A stretch of 64,000 bases of DNA from Sindora glabra. Lineage: Eukaryota; Streptophyta; Magnoliopsida; Fabales; Fabaceae. Within the stretch, counting starts at the first letter, position 1. Each line of letters opens with the position of its first letter. Both the position numbers and the translations under genes were made by a program. This document shows positions 25,420 to 36,955 of the stretch, one piece after another. The notes beneath the pieces were generated by a model. It made no database searches, had not been told where the DNA came from, and was given only the letters and a program-made list of their open reading frames with translations. The stretch is from contig CM035236.1 in assembly GCA_020226215.1 (NCBI GenBank), forward strand, positions 501,001-565,000. Direction: 5' to 3'.

Positions 25420-28400
25420 ATGGGCGTGTCTATTCCTTCTTGGTTCTTTACCGCTTCCAGCCAGCCGCCTATGATTTCTGCGACGCCCTTCTGTCTCAGT
25501 CGGCCTTTTCTCTCCTTGTCCATTCCTAATCCACAACTAAAATTCACTGCACTAGGTCAAAAGGTCATCATCTTAATCCCTGCTTCCTTTTAACCATTTC
25601 AATTTCATTTTCATTTTGGTTGCTGTGTTTGTAATCGTGACAGAAGAAGACCAAGTTCAGGATTCAAACGTGCGGGGCGCACTTGTCAGATGATGCGCCT
25701 TTTGCTCTTGCAATTGCTACTTCTATGCTCTCTTCCTTGCTTTTACCCGCTTCCGATGCTCCTCCTCCGGACCATGCCGATTCTGCCATTGACTCAACCG
25801 ATACCAGGTTCGCTGTCATGGGGATTCTCAGTTTTATCCCTTATTTCAATTGGCTGGTATCTCTCTCTTTCTCTCTCTCTCTCTCTCCATTTTTCATTTC
25901 TGTGCTGTAATCTTATCGTTTTTGTTTCATAGAGTTGGGTCTTCGCATGGCTTGACACCGGCAAAAGACGTTACGCTGTCTATTCACTTGTATATTTGGC
26001 TCCCTATCTAAGGTTCCTATCTCAGGCGCATGTCGCTTTTCATTATTCTCAAATCTCAATTGATAATTTTTTGGGTTAAAGATATTTACATAGTAAAACC
26101 TTCATATGCATGTGACAAGTTATATGCTCGCTTGACAGTGTTCTTTTAAGTCTTACATTAGGAACATAGTCTGTTATACCACTCGGTATATGATCTTTCA
26201 TAGCCATATATTTTAGTTGTCATTTGAAATTCGCATTTTATGTTTTTGTCCGCGTAATTTTACTGCTTTTCACTTAATCTACTTGTTTTCTTTCAAGAGT
26301 TACAATTTGCTCTTATCCTTCTTAACGTTAACACTTTGCCCTCTGATGCACGGGCGTGGGATTTTTGGCTGCAAACCGACACCGGTGCGGACACGATTCG
26401 CCTAAATATGCACCCCAAAAGAATCCTTTATTTTATTTTTGAATTTTTAATTGATAAAATTTGGATGCTGCTTGAACACAGCTTGGACTCATGGTTTTAC
26501 AGCTTCAGCACCGTATATCAACCCACTTGGCGTCGGTGGTATCATGTACTTCTGTGGTCATTAGGATCCGATCAGCATTTGATTCCAAATTATTGCTGAA
26601 TCTTCTGCTTGACTTGGAACCAATCATCTCCGAATTCAAGAACATGAGGTCCGAAGAGCTCACGTTGCTCCACTGGTTCTTGAACACGGCATTTGATATG
26701 GTAATTTTGTGCTTGCGCTTGTGCTAGCAGTGTTCTTCAGCGGGAATGTTGATTACACATGGACCTGGTTATGCTCTGAATTTGGATAACTTGGTGTCGA
26801 TCGCAATGCGGTAGATAAGGCTGTCCTGTTAGTGATGCAGCTAATGGGATTAATTATTATTGACTGTGACAATTGACCAACCTATACGCACCGTTTAACT
26901 ATATTTATTTCTGTTCTTTTTCCTAAAAGTAGCATTTTGCTGCTTGTCTGTCATCCATAACATACAGAGAACAAACAGCAAACAGAACCAGAAAAACAAT
27001 TTCGTCGCCCTTCAAACACGAACAGAACCAAAAAAATAGTATGAAATCCCTAACTTTCTATTGCAAAAATAATTGTAGAACATCTTGCTCCTTCTGTGAT
27101 TCCTTTGTCCAATCATCAATAACATTGGTGTGACAACATTGAGGAGGTAAGGTTGGTGCAGCTTTCAACATTCAATCAGCAGCAGTGAAGGTTGGAATTT
27201 TTGGGCACAAATCATAATTTTTAAAATCAGATCGATTATTGAATCGAAAAAGTTATTGGTTCAATGGTTCCTTGTTGAACCAGTGGTTTATTGCTTGGAG
27301 CGATTTTGAATTAAAAAGTATAAATTATATATATACAAATATAAATATTAGTATTATAAATATTTATAATAATAATTTATGTTAAAAACTAAAAAAATAG
27401 ACAATACAAGTTAATGATATAAATAAATAAGTAATAAAATATAATAAATATATTAATAATTTATGCTAAAAATATTTTTTTATAAAAAATATAAATTTAA
27501 TTAATGTAAAATTATGAAGGTATTATATTTTAGTTATTATGAAATGGTAATTTTTTAATTTTTTTTATAAAAATATAAAAAATTTATAAAAACTAGTTCA
27601 ATGGTCCAGTTCGTCGGTTCTTATCGGTTTTGGTCGATTCTGACCAGTTATGGCTAATTCACGCTAATTTACATGCATTTCCGGTCCATCACCCTTAACC
27701 GGACTAGTTCTCTAGCTAGTTCACTGGTTCGACCGGTTTGTCTAGTTCAGTTTTAAAACTATGGTAGAAATAGAATGAACAATACTGATAATGACGAAAG
27801 TTCTACTAGCCTTAAAACAAGTAAGTTTGATTCTTTTTAAATATCCGATGATAATGCTCTTCTTTGGTTTATGTGACAATATTAGCAAATAATAAGAAAC
27901 CAGGTGGAAGAGGAAATAAGCTATAGGCATGCAATTTTTTTCAAAAGGAAGTGATTGAATTATACACTAGAGGAAAAGCTCACTTGATTAGAATTAGTGG
28001 TATTGGAGAATTAAAAACAATTTTTAAGCAAGCTGAGGACAGAGTAAAAGTAAAAAATGTGCCATTGCCTAGTGAAAGTAAACCCCAAGAATCTACACAA
28101 ATAAGAAGGAAATTTAACCCTATAGCAAATGCATTCAATGTGGGGGACAGAAATCATTTAAGAGAAGCTATTGTTAGGTTGTTTTATAATGTTAGCTTAC
28201 CATTTAACTTAACTAGAAATCCCTATTATGTCTCTTTATATTACTTTGTTGCAAATCATAATTTAAGTGGTTTCATCCCTTCTGGATATAATGTTCTTAG
28301 AACAACTTTGCTACAATAAGAGAGAGCTAATATTGAGAGGTTGCTGCAATCTATCAAAACTCTTTAGAATTCTAAAAGAGTTAGCCTTGATGTTGATAGT

Positions 28401-31400
28401 TGGACAAGTTCTCAAAGAAGACATTTAATTAATTTTATGGCTACAAGTTAAAGGGGTTCTATTTTCTTAAATGCTATAGATGATTCTAAGGAATATAAAG
28501 ATAAGTATTATATACTTGGGCTAATAAGACATGTAGTCAATGAGGTGGGGCATCAAAATGTTATCCAAATAATAACTGACAATGCCCCGATTTGTAAGGT
28601 AGCAGGATTGTTGATTGAGGCTGATTTTTCACACATCTTTTGGACTCCATGTGTAGTTCATACACTTAATCTTGCATTGAAGAACATATGTTTAGCCAAA
28701 AATACTAAAAGAAATAAGAATATTCATGTTGAATGTCTTTGGATTATTGAAGTAGCTAATGATGTGTTTTTTATTAGAAATTTTATCATGAATCATTTAA
28801 TGAGATTGGCAATCTTCAATGAATTTTCCTCCTTAAAATTACTTTCTACTGCTAAAACATGCTTTACATCAGTTATAGTGATGTTTAGAAGATTTAGATT
28901 TTTAAAGCATGCTTTGCAAAATATGGTCATTAGTAACTAGTGGAATTCTTATAGGGAGGATGATATTTAGAAAGCTCAAGTTGTGAAAGTTTTCATATTA
29001 AATGATTTATGTTAGGATAAAATTGATTACATCCTTGCATTTACTGAGCCTATATATAAGGTGCTTAGATTATGTGATATTGATCGACCTACTTTACACT
29101 TAATGTATAATATGTGAGACATTATGATAGAAAAAGTGAAGACTGTCATTTATAAGCATGAAGGAAAGGAAGAAAATGAGATATTATCCTTCTATGAAGT
29201 AGTGTATACAATTCTCATTGATAGATGGACAAGGAGTTCCACCCCACTCCATTGTACGGCTCACTCCCTAAACCCAAGGTATATCTACATGAATTTCCAA
29301 TTATGACTTATGTTTAGTGTAGTGTAGTGTATGCTTTATATAATTTATGACAGTTTTTTATTTTTTTTCAACATATATAGGTATTATAGTGATAAGTGAC
29401 TTAGGAAGGCATCAAATAGGATGTCTCCTCACCAAGATCAAGAGGTTTCTAGGGAGATAAATGAGTATTTGAGAACATATTTTCGAAATCCTGAAGATAG
29501 AAAAATAGCTTCTTTGGAGTTCACTAAATTCTCTTCTTGTATTGAAGATTTTGGCTCTTTTGATTCCAATGAAAATAGGTGGCTATTAGATTCCAAGTCT
29601 TGATAAGTGATGCATGGATCTTTTGCACTTTTATTTCAAAAGCTAACCTTGAAGCTTCTTATACAACCTTGTTCTCCATCTTGTTATGAGAGAAATTGAA
29701 GCACTTATTCATTCACCCATTCTATGAAAAGAAACAAGATGAATTCAAAAAGAGTAAAAGATTTGGTATATGTCCATATCAATCTTCAACTCTTATCTAG
29801 AAAAAGTGAAGCTTATTCACATGGAGAAACAAAATATTGAAATATTGGTTGAGATTCATAGTGTCCAATTGATAAATTATTTGGATTTCTTCAAGTGGTA
29901 GATTTATCTCTTAATGTACCAAACATGAAAGCAATACTTTTTGTAAATGATAGTCAAGGAAGAGATGAAATTGATAATGTTGCTGTTAACAGCAATAATA
30001 TGCCATGATATTTAGGATATAATATGTATATGACTCTTTTTGTTGATAGTAGCGATATTTGACATTATGGTGGTTAAATTTTTTTGATTATGCCCTCCTA
30101 ACCACCAGTATATAGTAGAAAGGGCAACAGCTGCAAATATTTGTGTTTTTCTTGATAAAATTGATAGATGTATTGCAGCAAGTTGTATGTATTGATAAGC
30201 AACAGCAGGGTTCTATTTTTTGGTACATTAATGGATGACATTGAAATGTATTTAAGGAGAAAAACATGACAGTGTAATTGTTTGGTGATATTTAATAATA
30301 CTGTATCTTTTAGTTGTCCAAATTTAATATTTTTATATAAAATTTGTATATTTTTTCCAACGTATCCTAGATGTATCATATTATAGTTTTTTAGAACATT
30401 GCCGTATCATATCGCACCCGAGTCACGTATCACACTTGTGCAACATAGACTTTGCCTATCTAAATATTTTTTTTGTCTAATTTTTAATAAAATATTCTAT
30501 AACAGGTAAATGAGTGAAATAGAAGGAAAACATAAGAGAATAAATTATAATTTTTTTTTCATATTTATGTTAATTGATATTTAAAATTCTCAATTGGATT
30601 GTCTCCTTAATTTAGATCTATTGTTATATATGTTATAAAATTATCAATAATAGAATAGTCAAATTTTTTTAATAGTTTTAGTTTTCTTTTTTTAATCTGT
30701 CCATGTATAGTAATATTTTTTTTTCTCTTGGAAGGTATGTTATTAAAATGAGGAAATAAGACTAATATATTTTAGTTCTTATTAAAAATTCTTGATGTTA
30801 ATTCAAATAAATATAAGAAAATTATACTTTATTTATATGTAGTTTTATTTGATTTCACTTAACTCATATTATGGAGTTTTCTATTAAAAAATTGGATTTT
30901 AAAAAAAAAAATATTTAGGTGGGTAAAGTGTTAATAAAAGAAAGCATAGGTGGGCAAATTAAAATGTGGGTTAAGTGAAAATTGACAATACTACAGGCAG
31001 AGAAAATGTAATTTTTCCTTAAATATTGAAAAGAAATGACACTCCATGATGATTTCTCGATTAATAGAGTGAGTAATAAGTTGATGTCAATTATTGTTAG
31101 TCCCTACCTGCCAGTCTCAACTGTGCATTTTTATTTTTAATTTTTTGCTGGAATCTGTTATAGTTGAAAATCCATTCTGAATCCATTCCAAGTATATACT
31201 TGGCTGCCACTACTGCTGGCATTCCATCTGATTTCAATGTAAAAGCTCAGGAAAGTAGGCCATGAGAGGTTTTTTCTTACATAGCATTAGTTTACATCAT
31301 GAAATTGCTGTAATATCTCAATCCTTGTAATTAAGCATTTGAGTAAATGCTGAATATAAATGAAAATGCTCTTGTTTATTTGTTAGGTCAAATTTATCGC

Positions 31401-32105
31401 TGTCTCCTGAAGAAAGTTGGCTGCCTATTGCTAGCATTGTTTTCTGCATCGTTCATATTCAGGTACAAGTTTATGATCCTGTTTTATAGTATCAATTCAC
31501 CAGCTTTGCCTATTAGCAAAACTTGGTGTTTGCCTATATATAGGTTTGTTAGGATATTCATAATACAGGTTTTGAAATTGAACCTTGACTTTAAACTATG
31601 ATAAAGTAGTGATAATGATTTCGATGCACCAGCACTGTCCCAGTCCTCCCCCCCCCAAAAAAAAAAAAAAAAAATTGACTTTTTAAAGTTTGTGAGTACA
31701 ATAGCTCTTTAATGATGCTGCACATTTTTAAAGGTAAATAGTTTTATTCTGACAATATATCAAATTTAAACTAAAAAACTAAAATATCACTAGAAGACTT
31801 GAAAATATTATTATTATATGACCTTTTTTTTGGAAGATACAAATCATTTTCGAATGGATTTCATGGATGTCAAATGACTTCTAATACAGCTGGAAGCAAG
31901 TATTAGGAACGGAGATATTCAGGGACTTCAAATATTCAGGGAGGTTGTGAATCGCTTATCATCTGCTGGAGAGGAAGGCAGATTTGATGAGCATGAAGAA
32001 ATGTCTAAGAAGGTAGTTCGCGCTTGTTAAACATACATGATGGCATGTTGTCTAAACTCTGTTATTTTGTACATTGTTAACAAGGACCTCCGTTGTTGCA
32101 ATTAA
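25420..32105 (+). CDS. Probable plastid membrane protein of unknown function, 6 exons
   Basis: Exons: 25,420-25,563; 25,644-25,856; 25,933-26,012; 31,387-31,462; 31,890-32,012; 32,085-32,105. All are GT-AG with agreeing phases and give about 218 residues. The first 60 or so residues are Ser/Pro/Phe-rich with few acids (SLSIPNPQLKFTALGQK), like a chloroplast transit peptide. The mature part has hydrophobic segments: FALAIATSMLSSLLLP (68-83), a segment ending IPYFNWLSWVFAWLDTGKRR (113-132), YAVYSLVYLAPYL, and SWLPIASIVFCIVHIQ, followed by a hydrophilic C-terminus (SSAGEEGRFDEHEE). The NWLSWVFAWLDTG block looks strongly constrained. I do not know its function. Start 25,420 (MGVSIPS) is the first ATG after a stop; 25,471 is a second choice. 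Intron 3 is 5.4 kb and full of transposon debris. The 3' end is uncertain: see the finding on the alternative C-terminus. Confidence 0.8.
25858..25890 (+). repeat. CT-rich microsatellite in intron 2
   Basis: An almost pure CT run just downstream of the exon 2 donor of the plastid-protein gene. It makes an unusually long pyrimidine tract within a 76-bp intron. Confidence 0.8.
26503..26700 (+). other. Orphan exon-like segment within intron 3
   Basis: Inside the large intron, 198 bases are flanked by a good acceptor ('ggttttacag') and a good donor ('gtaattttg'). They are open in one frame for exactly 66 codons (includes LLNLLLDLEPIISEFKNM and LLHWFLNTAFDM) and are GC-richer than their surroundings. 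Joined to exon 3 (which ends two bases into a codon), they would be read in another frame that meets a stop at about 26,599. So it does not fit the host reading frame. It may be a captured exon of another gene, a regulatory 'poison' exon, or chance. Confidence 0.3.
27213..27763. mobile_element. hAT-type MITE in intron 3
   Basis: This 551-bp element starts 'cataatttttaaaatcaga' and ends with the inverted counterpart of 'catagttttaaaactgaac'. Both ends continue inward with repeated 'ggttca' and 'accggt' words, a hallmark of a widespread plant hAT MITE group with TTTTAAAA ends. The eight bases on each side (gcacaaat and gtagaaat) agree at 6 of 8, a plausible aged 8-bp hAT target duplication. The centre is nearly pure A/T. 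Confidence 0.65.
27772..30008 (+). pseudogene. Decayed hAT transposase (BED, DUF659, hATC) in intron 3
   Basis: Plus-strand pieces follow family order. A BED-finger part lies at about 27,925-28,005 (CNFFQKEV, then YTRGKAHLIRISGIGE). The DUF659-like part includes YVSLYYFVANHNLSGFIPSG (28,223-28,285), DVDSWTSSQRRHLINFMATS (28,390-28,447), TDNAPICKVAG (28,577) and a TPCVVHTLNLALKNI segment (28,645). A C-terminal hATC part lies at about 29,640-29,830 (PSCYERN, then MNSKRVKDLVYVHINL, then LLSRKSEAYSHGE). In-frame stops (28,318, 28,366, 28,452, 28,938, 29,601) and frameshifts rule out a full product. It sits on the same strand as the host gene, so it is transcribed with intron 3. Confidence 0.85.
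30009..31386 (+). other. Rest of intron 3; no gene
   Basis: AT-rich intron DNA. About 30,370-30,470 holds a motif with 'gtatcatatcgcacc' and 'gtgcaacatag', words seen at the ends of dispersed plant repeats. It may mark the end of the hAT insertion or a separate element. The last 300 bases before exon 4 look like ordinary intron. Confidence 0.4.
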
Positions 32106-32960
32106 GGAGAGCAAGATAGAAAACATGAACCTGCCACCTTCCCAAGAACAGTCAAGGGAAATTGGCTGGTCGGAAGATCCTGAGAGGCCCATGCAACACT
32201 TGAATGAAGATTTAGATGAGGACGAGAGAAGCAAACACTAGGATGTCAGAACGAGTTGAAATTGCGGCCATTATTGTCCGAAATTTCCAAAAGGAATGAG
32301 TATAATGCAGATGGCATACAAATCATATACTACACCGGCAGCAATCAGATATGTTAATGGCTGTGCTGCTACTTTTAAGATGTATGGAAATCGTTAATGG
32401 GGATATTTGTTTTAATGAATTCGTACGCTTGTATTAATGTCTCTGCATTGTATTTACTTTGTTGATTTTTAAAATTCAGCACCTAGTAGAGATTCTGGAC
32501 TCTATCTACTGTTGTGATAAAGATGAAAGCGTTATGTATATAATCTGGATATAATAATTTCATTGCAATTTTTCGTGTTTGCTCAACAGCTTCTCTACCT
32601 AGTCTTGAGACCCATTCTATCTGCATAGCATCAACGGGCATTAGAGGATAGAGGTAATTGACTCACGGGGAGGAGTGACTAAGACTCCGTTTGGCAGAAG
32701 TTTAACCAACTATTATTGACTATTGACTGTTAATTAAGGTGACAGAACAGATAGATATTCTTAAATCCGTCCAGTTGGACAAAGTCAAAAGGTCAAGTGA
32801 AGGGATAAATGTTTATCTATTTATGGATATATATAGTATCTATCCATCTTAATATTCTTTAAACTAAAATTGAAATAAATATTTAATAAAATAATTATTA
32901 AAATTTTACTTATGTATAATATCTTATGTTATAAATATCTATTTATATAAATATTCATAA
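32106..32960 (+). other. 3' flank of plastid-protein gene; possible coding tail
   Basis: After the predicted stop at 32,105 another frame (32,086-32,241) stays open for 51 codons, is strongly hydrophilic and acidic (LPPSQEQSREIGWSEDPERP, then LNEDLDEDERSKH), and ends in TAG. Beyond 32,242 I see 3' untranslated-like and then AT-rich intergenic sequence with no gene. Confidence 0.4.
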
Positions 32961-34152
32961 AATGTTTTTAATCTATTTATTAGTTGTTATAATTAAAATT
33001 TATTCTTCTTATTGTAATCAATTATTAGTGATAGCTATATTAATATTTATAAATAATGTTTTATATGAAGAATTTTATATACATAGTGCCAATACCTTAG
33101 ATCATAAGGTTTAATATCAAAAAATTATTTGAAAATGTAAAAATTATAGGAGATTAATTAGGTTAAAAAAAAGGAGGAATTTGAATTTGAATTTCATACT
33201 TTTGAAAAGTGTAACTAATCTACTAAAAGAGGCTTAAATTCTAACAAAAATTATCTCAAAAGAGATTCAATCAAGTCAAAAGATCACTCTTACCTTAAAA
33301 AGAGTTTCAAAATAGGCCAAAAGGCCATCTTCATTTCTAAAAGGGCTTAGGAGGGGTTAAAAGACTCCACTTCTTCAAAAAAAAAGTCAAAAGACTTCAT
33401 CTTAAATAAGGCTAAAAAAGGATAAAAAGATTTGCTTCATATTATTAGGTGTGCAAAGGAGCTTGAAGCAATTGCCTCTTTTCCTCACCCATGCTCAAAG
33501 TTGAATACACAAAGTAGATTGCAATAATTACCTTTTTTTCTCACCCATGCTCAAAAAATATTTTTAATTTATTTATTAGTTATTATAATTAAAATTTATT
33601 CATCTCTTATTATAATCAATTATGAGTGATAAAAATATTAATACTTATCAATGGTGCCTTATATGGAGGATTCTATATAAATGGTGTTGATACCTAAGGT
33701 TGCAAAGCCTAATATTAAGGAATTATTTGAAAATACAAAGATTCTAGGAGATTAATTAGGTCACAAAATGGAACCCAAGCCTTTGTAAAACCTATCTCAA
33801 AAGAGGAATTTGAAATTCACACTTTTGAAGAGTTTAATTGATTTGCTAAAAGAGGTTTAAATCCCTACAAAAATTACCTCCAGAGAGGTTTAATCAGATT
33901 AAAAGACCACTTTTACCTCAAAAGAGATCCAAAATAAGCCAAAAGGCCATCTTTATTTTTGAAAAGGCTCAGGAAGGGTTAAATAACTTCACTTGTAAAG
34001 AGGTTCAAAATAAGTAAAAAAACTCCATCTCAAACAAGGCTAAAAAAGGATAAAAAAACCCACCTTATGCTACTAAGTGTGTGAAAGAGCTTATAGTAAC
34101 TACCTTTTTTCCTTACTTATGCTCAAAGACAAATATGTGAAAGAGCCCATAA
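32961..34152. repeat. Tandem duplication, about 596-bp period
   Basis: Sequence from 32,961 ('aatgtttttaatctattta') recurs from 33,557 ('aatatttttaatttattta') and stays alignable through the TATA-like 'ttctatataaatg' stretch, the LTR start and the minisatellite start. The first copy is cut in the minisatellite. This looks like unequal recombination within an LTR and its flank. Confidence 0.75.
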
Positions 34153-35135
34153 TAATTGGCTCCTTTCATCATTCATGCCCAAAGTTGGATATGTGAAAGA
34201 GTCCACAATAACTATCTCTTCTTTTCACTCATGCTCAAAGTTACATGTGTAAAAGAGTTTGCAATAACTTTCTCTTCTCCTCATCCACACTTAAAATTAG
34301 ATAAGCAAGGATTTTACAATAACCACCTCCTCTCCTTATCCTTACTAAAGGCCTAAAAAGAGGTTGTCTATTTACATTCGGCTTGCCAAAAAAAAAGGGC
34401 TATCTACTTTACCCTTAGCACCACTTTGGCCATAAGGGTCTAAACAAATAAGGTCTTATAAAGGCTAAAAGTTAGCTAGCGATCATTTGATCCAAAGATA
34501 AAGATCACTTTGATTGTGGGAATAGAGTAACTCTTTCCTACCTTCTTAAGAATATTTAGATTATGCAATTTGAAAGGATTTGAATAAAGGTCTCGTGGCA
34601 ACTAATAGGAGAAGCAAGTATGTCACACCTCTTTGGTTATATGCCCTCTAGATCACAATGAATATAAGGGCCTCCATACTTAATAAATTACCAATAAAAC
34701 CTAACCTAACATAATGCCTTTATAGCAAACTCGTAGGAGAACCACCACTACAATTATTCGCACACTCCACTACCTCTATTACTATTAAAGAAACCTCCAC
34801 TACTGTATACCTTCTTGTACTTTCTGTCCTTTAGGTTTTTTGCTAACCTGACCTTTTGTACAAAAACTATCATTTCTATAGCATGTATCCATGTTATTTC
34901 TTTGTCATCCTATAAATACCCCTTGTAAATCCTAGAAAAACACACTAAAAAAGGAAAGACAAAAGTAAAAAAAAAATACTAAAAGCATTCGAGAATAAAC
35001 ATTACAAAGAAGAATAAAACATAAGAATTCCTTGAAAAAGACTTTTAATTCTATTAAGTTCTTACTTCTTCAGGAAAATTAAGAAAGGTCCATTCAGTAT
35101 ATGAAAAAGGATTCTTTTGCCTCTATTTCTAAATG
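33685..35135 (+). repeat. 5' LTR with 56-bp minisatellite
   Basis: Homologous to 38,247-39,812 throughout, with partial copy at 33,089-33,556 from the tandem duplication. It begins with TG ('tgttgatacc'). Confidence 0.7.
34081..34352 (+). repeat. 56-bp minisatellite inside LTR
   Basis: Units start at 34,081, 34,137, 34,193, 34,249 and 34,305, exactly 56 bp apart. The consensus is roughly 'gtgaaagagcctacaataac' followed by 'tacctcttctcctcac' and 'catgctcaaagttggatat'. The last unit is diverged. Confidence 0.85.
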
Positions 35136-36955
35136 TCACAACCCACCAATGCTATAATCAATATAAATCTCAATTTTTAAATTCTACTAGCCTAAACTAA
35201 CCCTAAACTTTGTATCATTATATAGTTACTAGCAAACTAGCCTCAAACCTAATCTCAAGTTTTAATTATTTAAAATCCCACTTTAACATACATTAGAGGA
35301 CTCAATATATAAAGCCTAAATCAAAGTTTAGACACATTATCAATAATTTTGAAAGTTGTATTCTCTTAAGAGATTTACCTTATCGTTAAATGTGTAAACA
35401 AGTTTAGCCAATAAGAATGATTTCCTCTCTTGGCTAATAATTTTGAAAGCAATTGCATAAAACTAATTAAAACAAAAAAGGCATCCACAAAGCTATTCAC
35501 AACATACCTATTATTAGAGCATTGAATTTATCTAGAGGTGCTTAATGGGTTAAGTGGACTAGACAAGGCTAAAGTCTATGTAAGCTCGGTTCAGTTGGGC
35601 CTGGTCTGATAAGGCCCACATTTTAATGTAGCTTATTTAATAGGCCCACATTTTAATCTAGCTTATTTGGCAGGCCCAATCCTTTTTGCAGGTCCATTAG
35701 AACAATCCATAGGCTAGCTAGTTTTCACAAAATAGTAATAAAGATTACAACCATACATGGTTTTGCATAGAGAATGGACAAAGAGTTTATTTCATTTGAT
35801 ATGAATTAAATCATTACCATAGTTAAGAGTGTCACATCAGATAGAAGGAAAAGAAAGCATCAAGAAAATCTTTAAAAAGCTTATATGAATGAATAGCAAA
35901 AACCACATGAGGTTTTTCTCTTTCATGAGCAAACAACAGCTCACCAAAAAATAATCAAATTAGTAATTAATATTGGTAAATGTCAAATTCTTTAAATAGA
36001 ATTATGTAACTTTAATTAGCTCAATTTTAAACCAAATATCTATATTCTTTCTCGCATATTGTCAAAAACTATTAGAATGAAAACTTGGTGGTTAGGCAAC
36101 TAGCTTATTTATAGAAATCTATCCAAGTTAAGTTTTTGCATTCTACATTCTATAATTTATAAATATACATTTTTTTTCCATGATTTTTAAGTAAAACCCA
36201 TGGCTTTCCTTTGAAATTTAGAGGACTAATTAGTTAATTTCAAGCCATTATGAAATGCTAGCGCTTAAAACATTATTAAACTCATCATTCATCTTCAATA
36301 ATGAGGCAACAATAATAACAATAATAACAATAATAAAAAGTTAATCACAAAAGACAATATGAATAGGAAATGAAGAACAACTTATTCTAATAGCGATTCG
36401 ATGAAGGAATCCCTAGCCAATCACTAGTGCAGCACACTTTTGGTTGTAGTGTAATAGTTCATGGCATTGTTCAAGCTCCATCAATTGCTCTGCTAAGGCA
36501 AAGTGTAGGGAAAAAATTTAGGGATTTTTTTTAATAGAGGTGCCATACTTTTTTATTTAAATATGATTAGGAAATGTAATGATGAAATTTGGTTAAGGGT
36601 TATAGGTCAAGGTGATTAGATTTGGTAAAATCCTAATATAAGCTATTAGGTTGGATTTGGGTAATTAGGTCAAAAAAAGTAGTTAGTTCATAGCCCATGC
36701 AAATTCAATTTATTTAATATGGAATCTACTAAGTTTAACTTAGTTAGGCTAAATTTTTTATCCTATTTTTAGATGATTCGATCAGTAAAAAGCTTATAGA
36801 CTAGTTTGCAAGGCTTGTAAGCTTGAAGCTTATTAAGCACCCTTAAATCTATCCTTGGAGCTAATCAAGATAGAGGTAGAAACTTGTAAGAAAAGCTAAG
36901 GTCAAAGCTAACCATTTTCCTAGTTTAGCATAAATCGTAATAAGAAAAATACTGG
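35136..36955. repeat. Insert-like block, possibly a solo LTR
   Basis: Starts 'tgtcacaacccacc' right after the 5' LTR, like the start of many chromovirus LTRs. It contains a 31-33-bp partial tandem ('aggcccacattttaat') at about 35,608-35,680 and an 'aataataac' run at 36,308-36,338. No second copy is in the window, so the call is tentative and no gene was found. Confidence 0.3.

Noticed and set aside
25239..25547. 102-codon minus-strand frame
   Set aside because: Most of it is antisense to exon 1 of the plus-strand plastid-protein gene, which has a consistent splice model; only its left part was kept as a separate weak ORF.
31347..31601. 84-codon plus-strand frame
   Set aside because: Wrong frame over exon 4; the exon reads SNLSLSPEESWLPIASIVF in the frame dictated by exon 3.
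34156..34356. 66-codon plus-strand frame with repeated pattern
   Set aside because: It is the translation of the 56-bp minisatellite; 56 is not a multiple of three, so the reading shifts from unit to unit.
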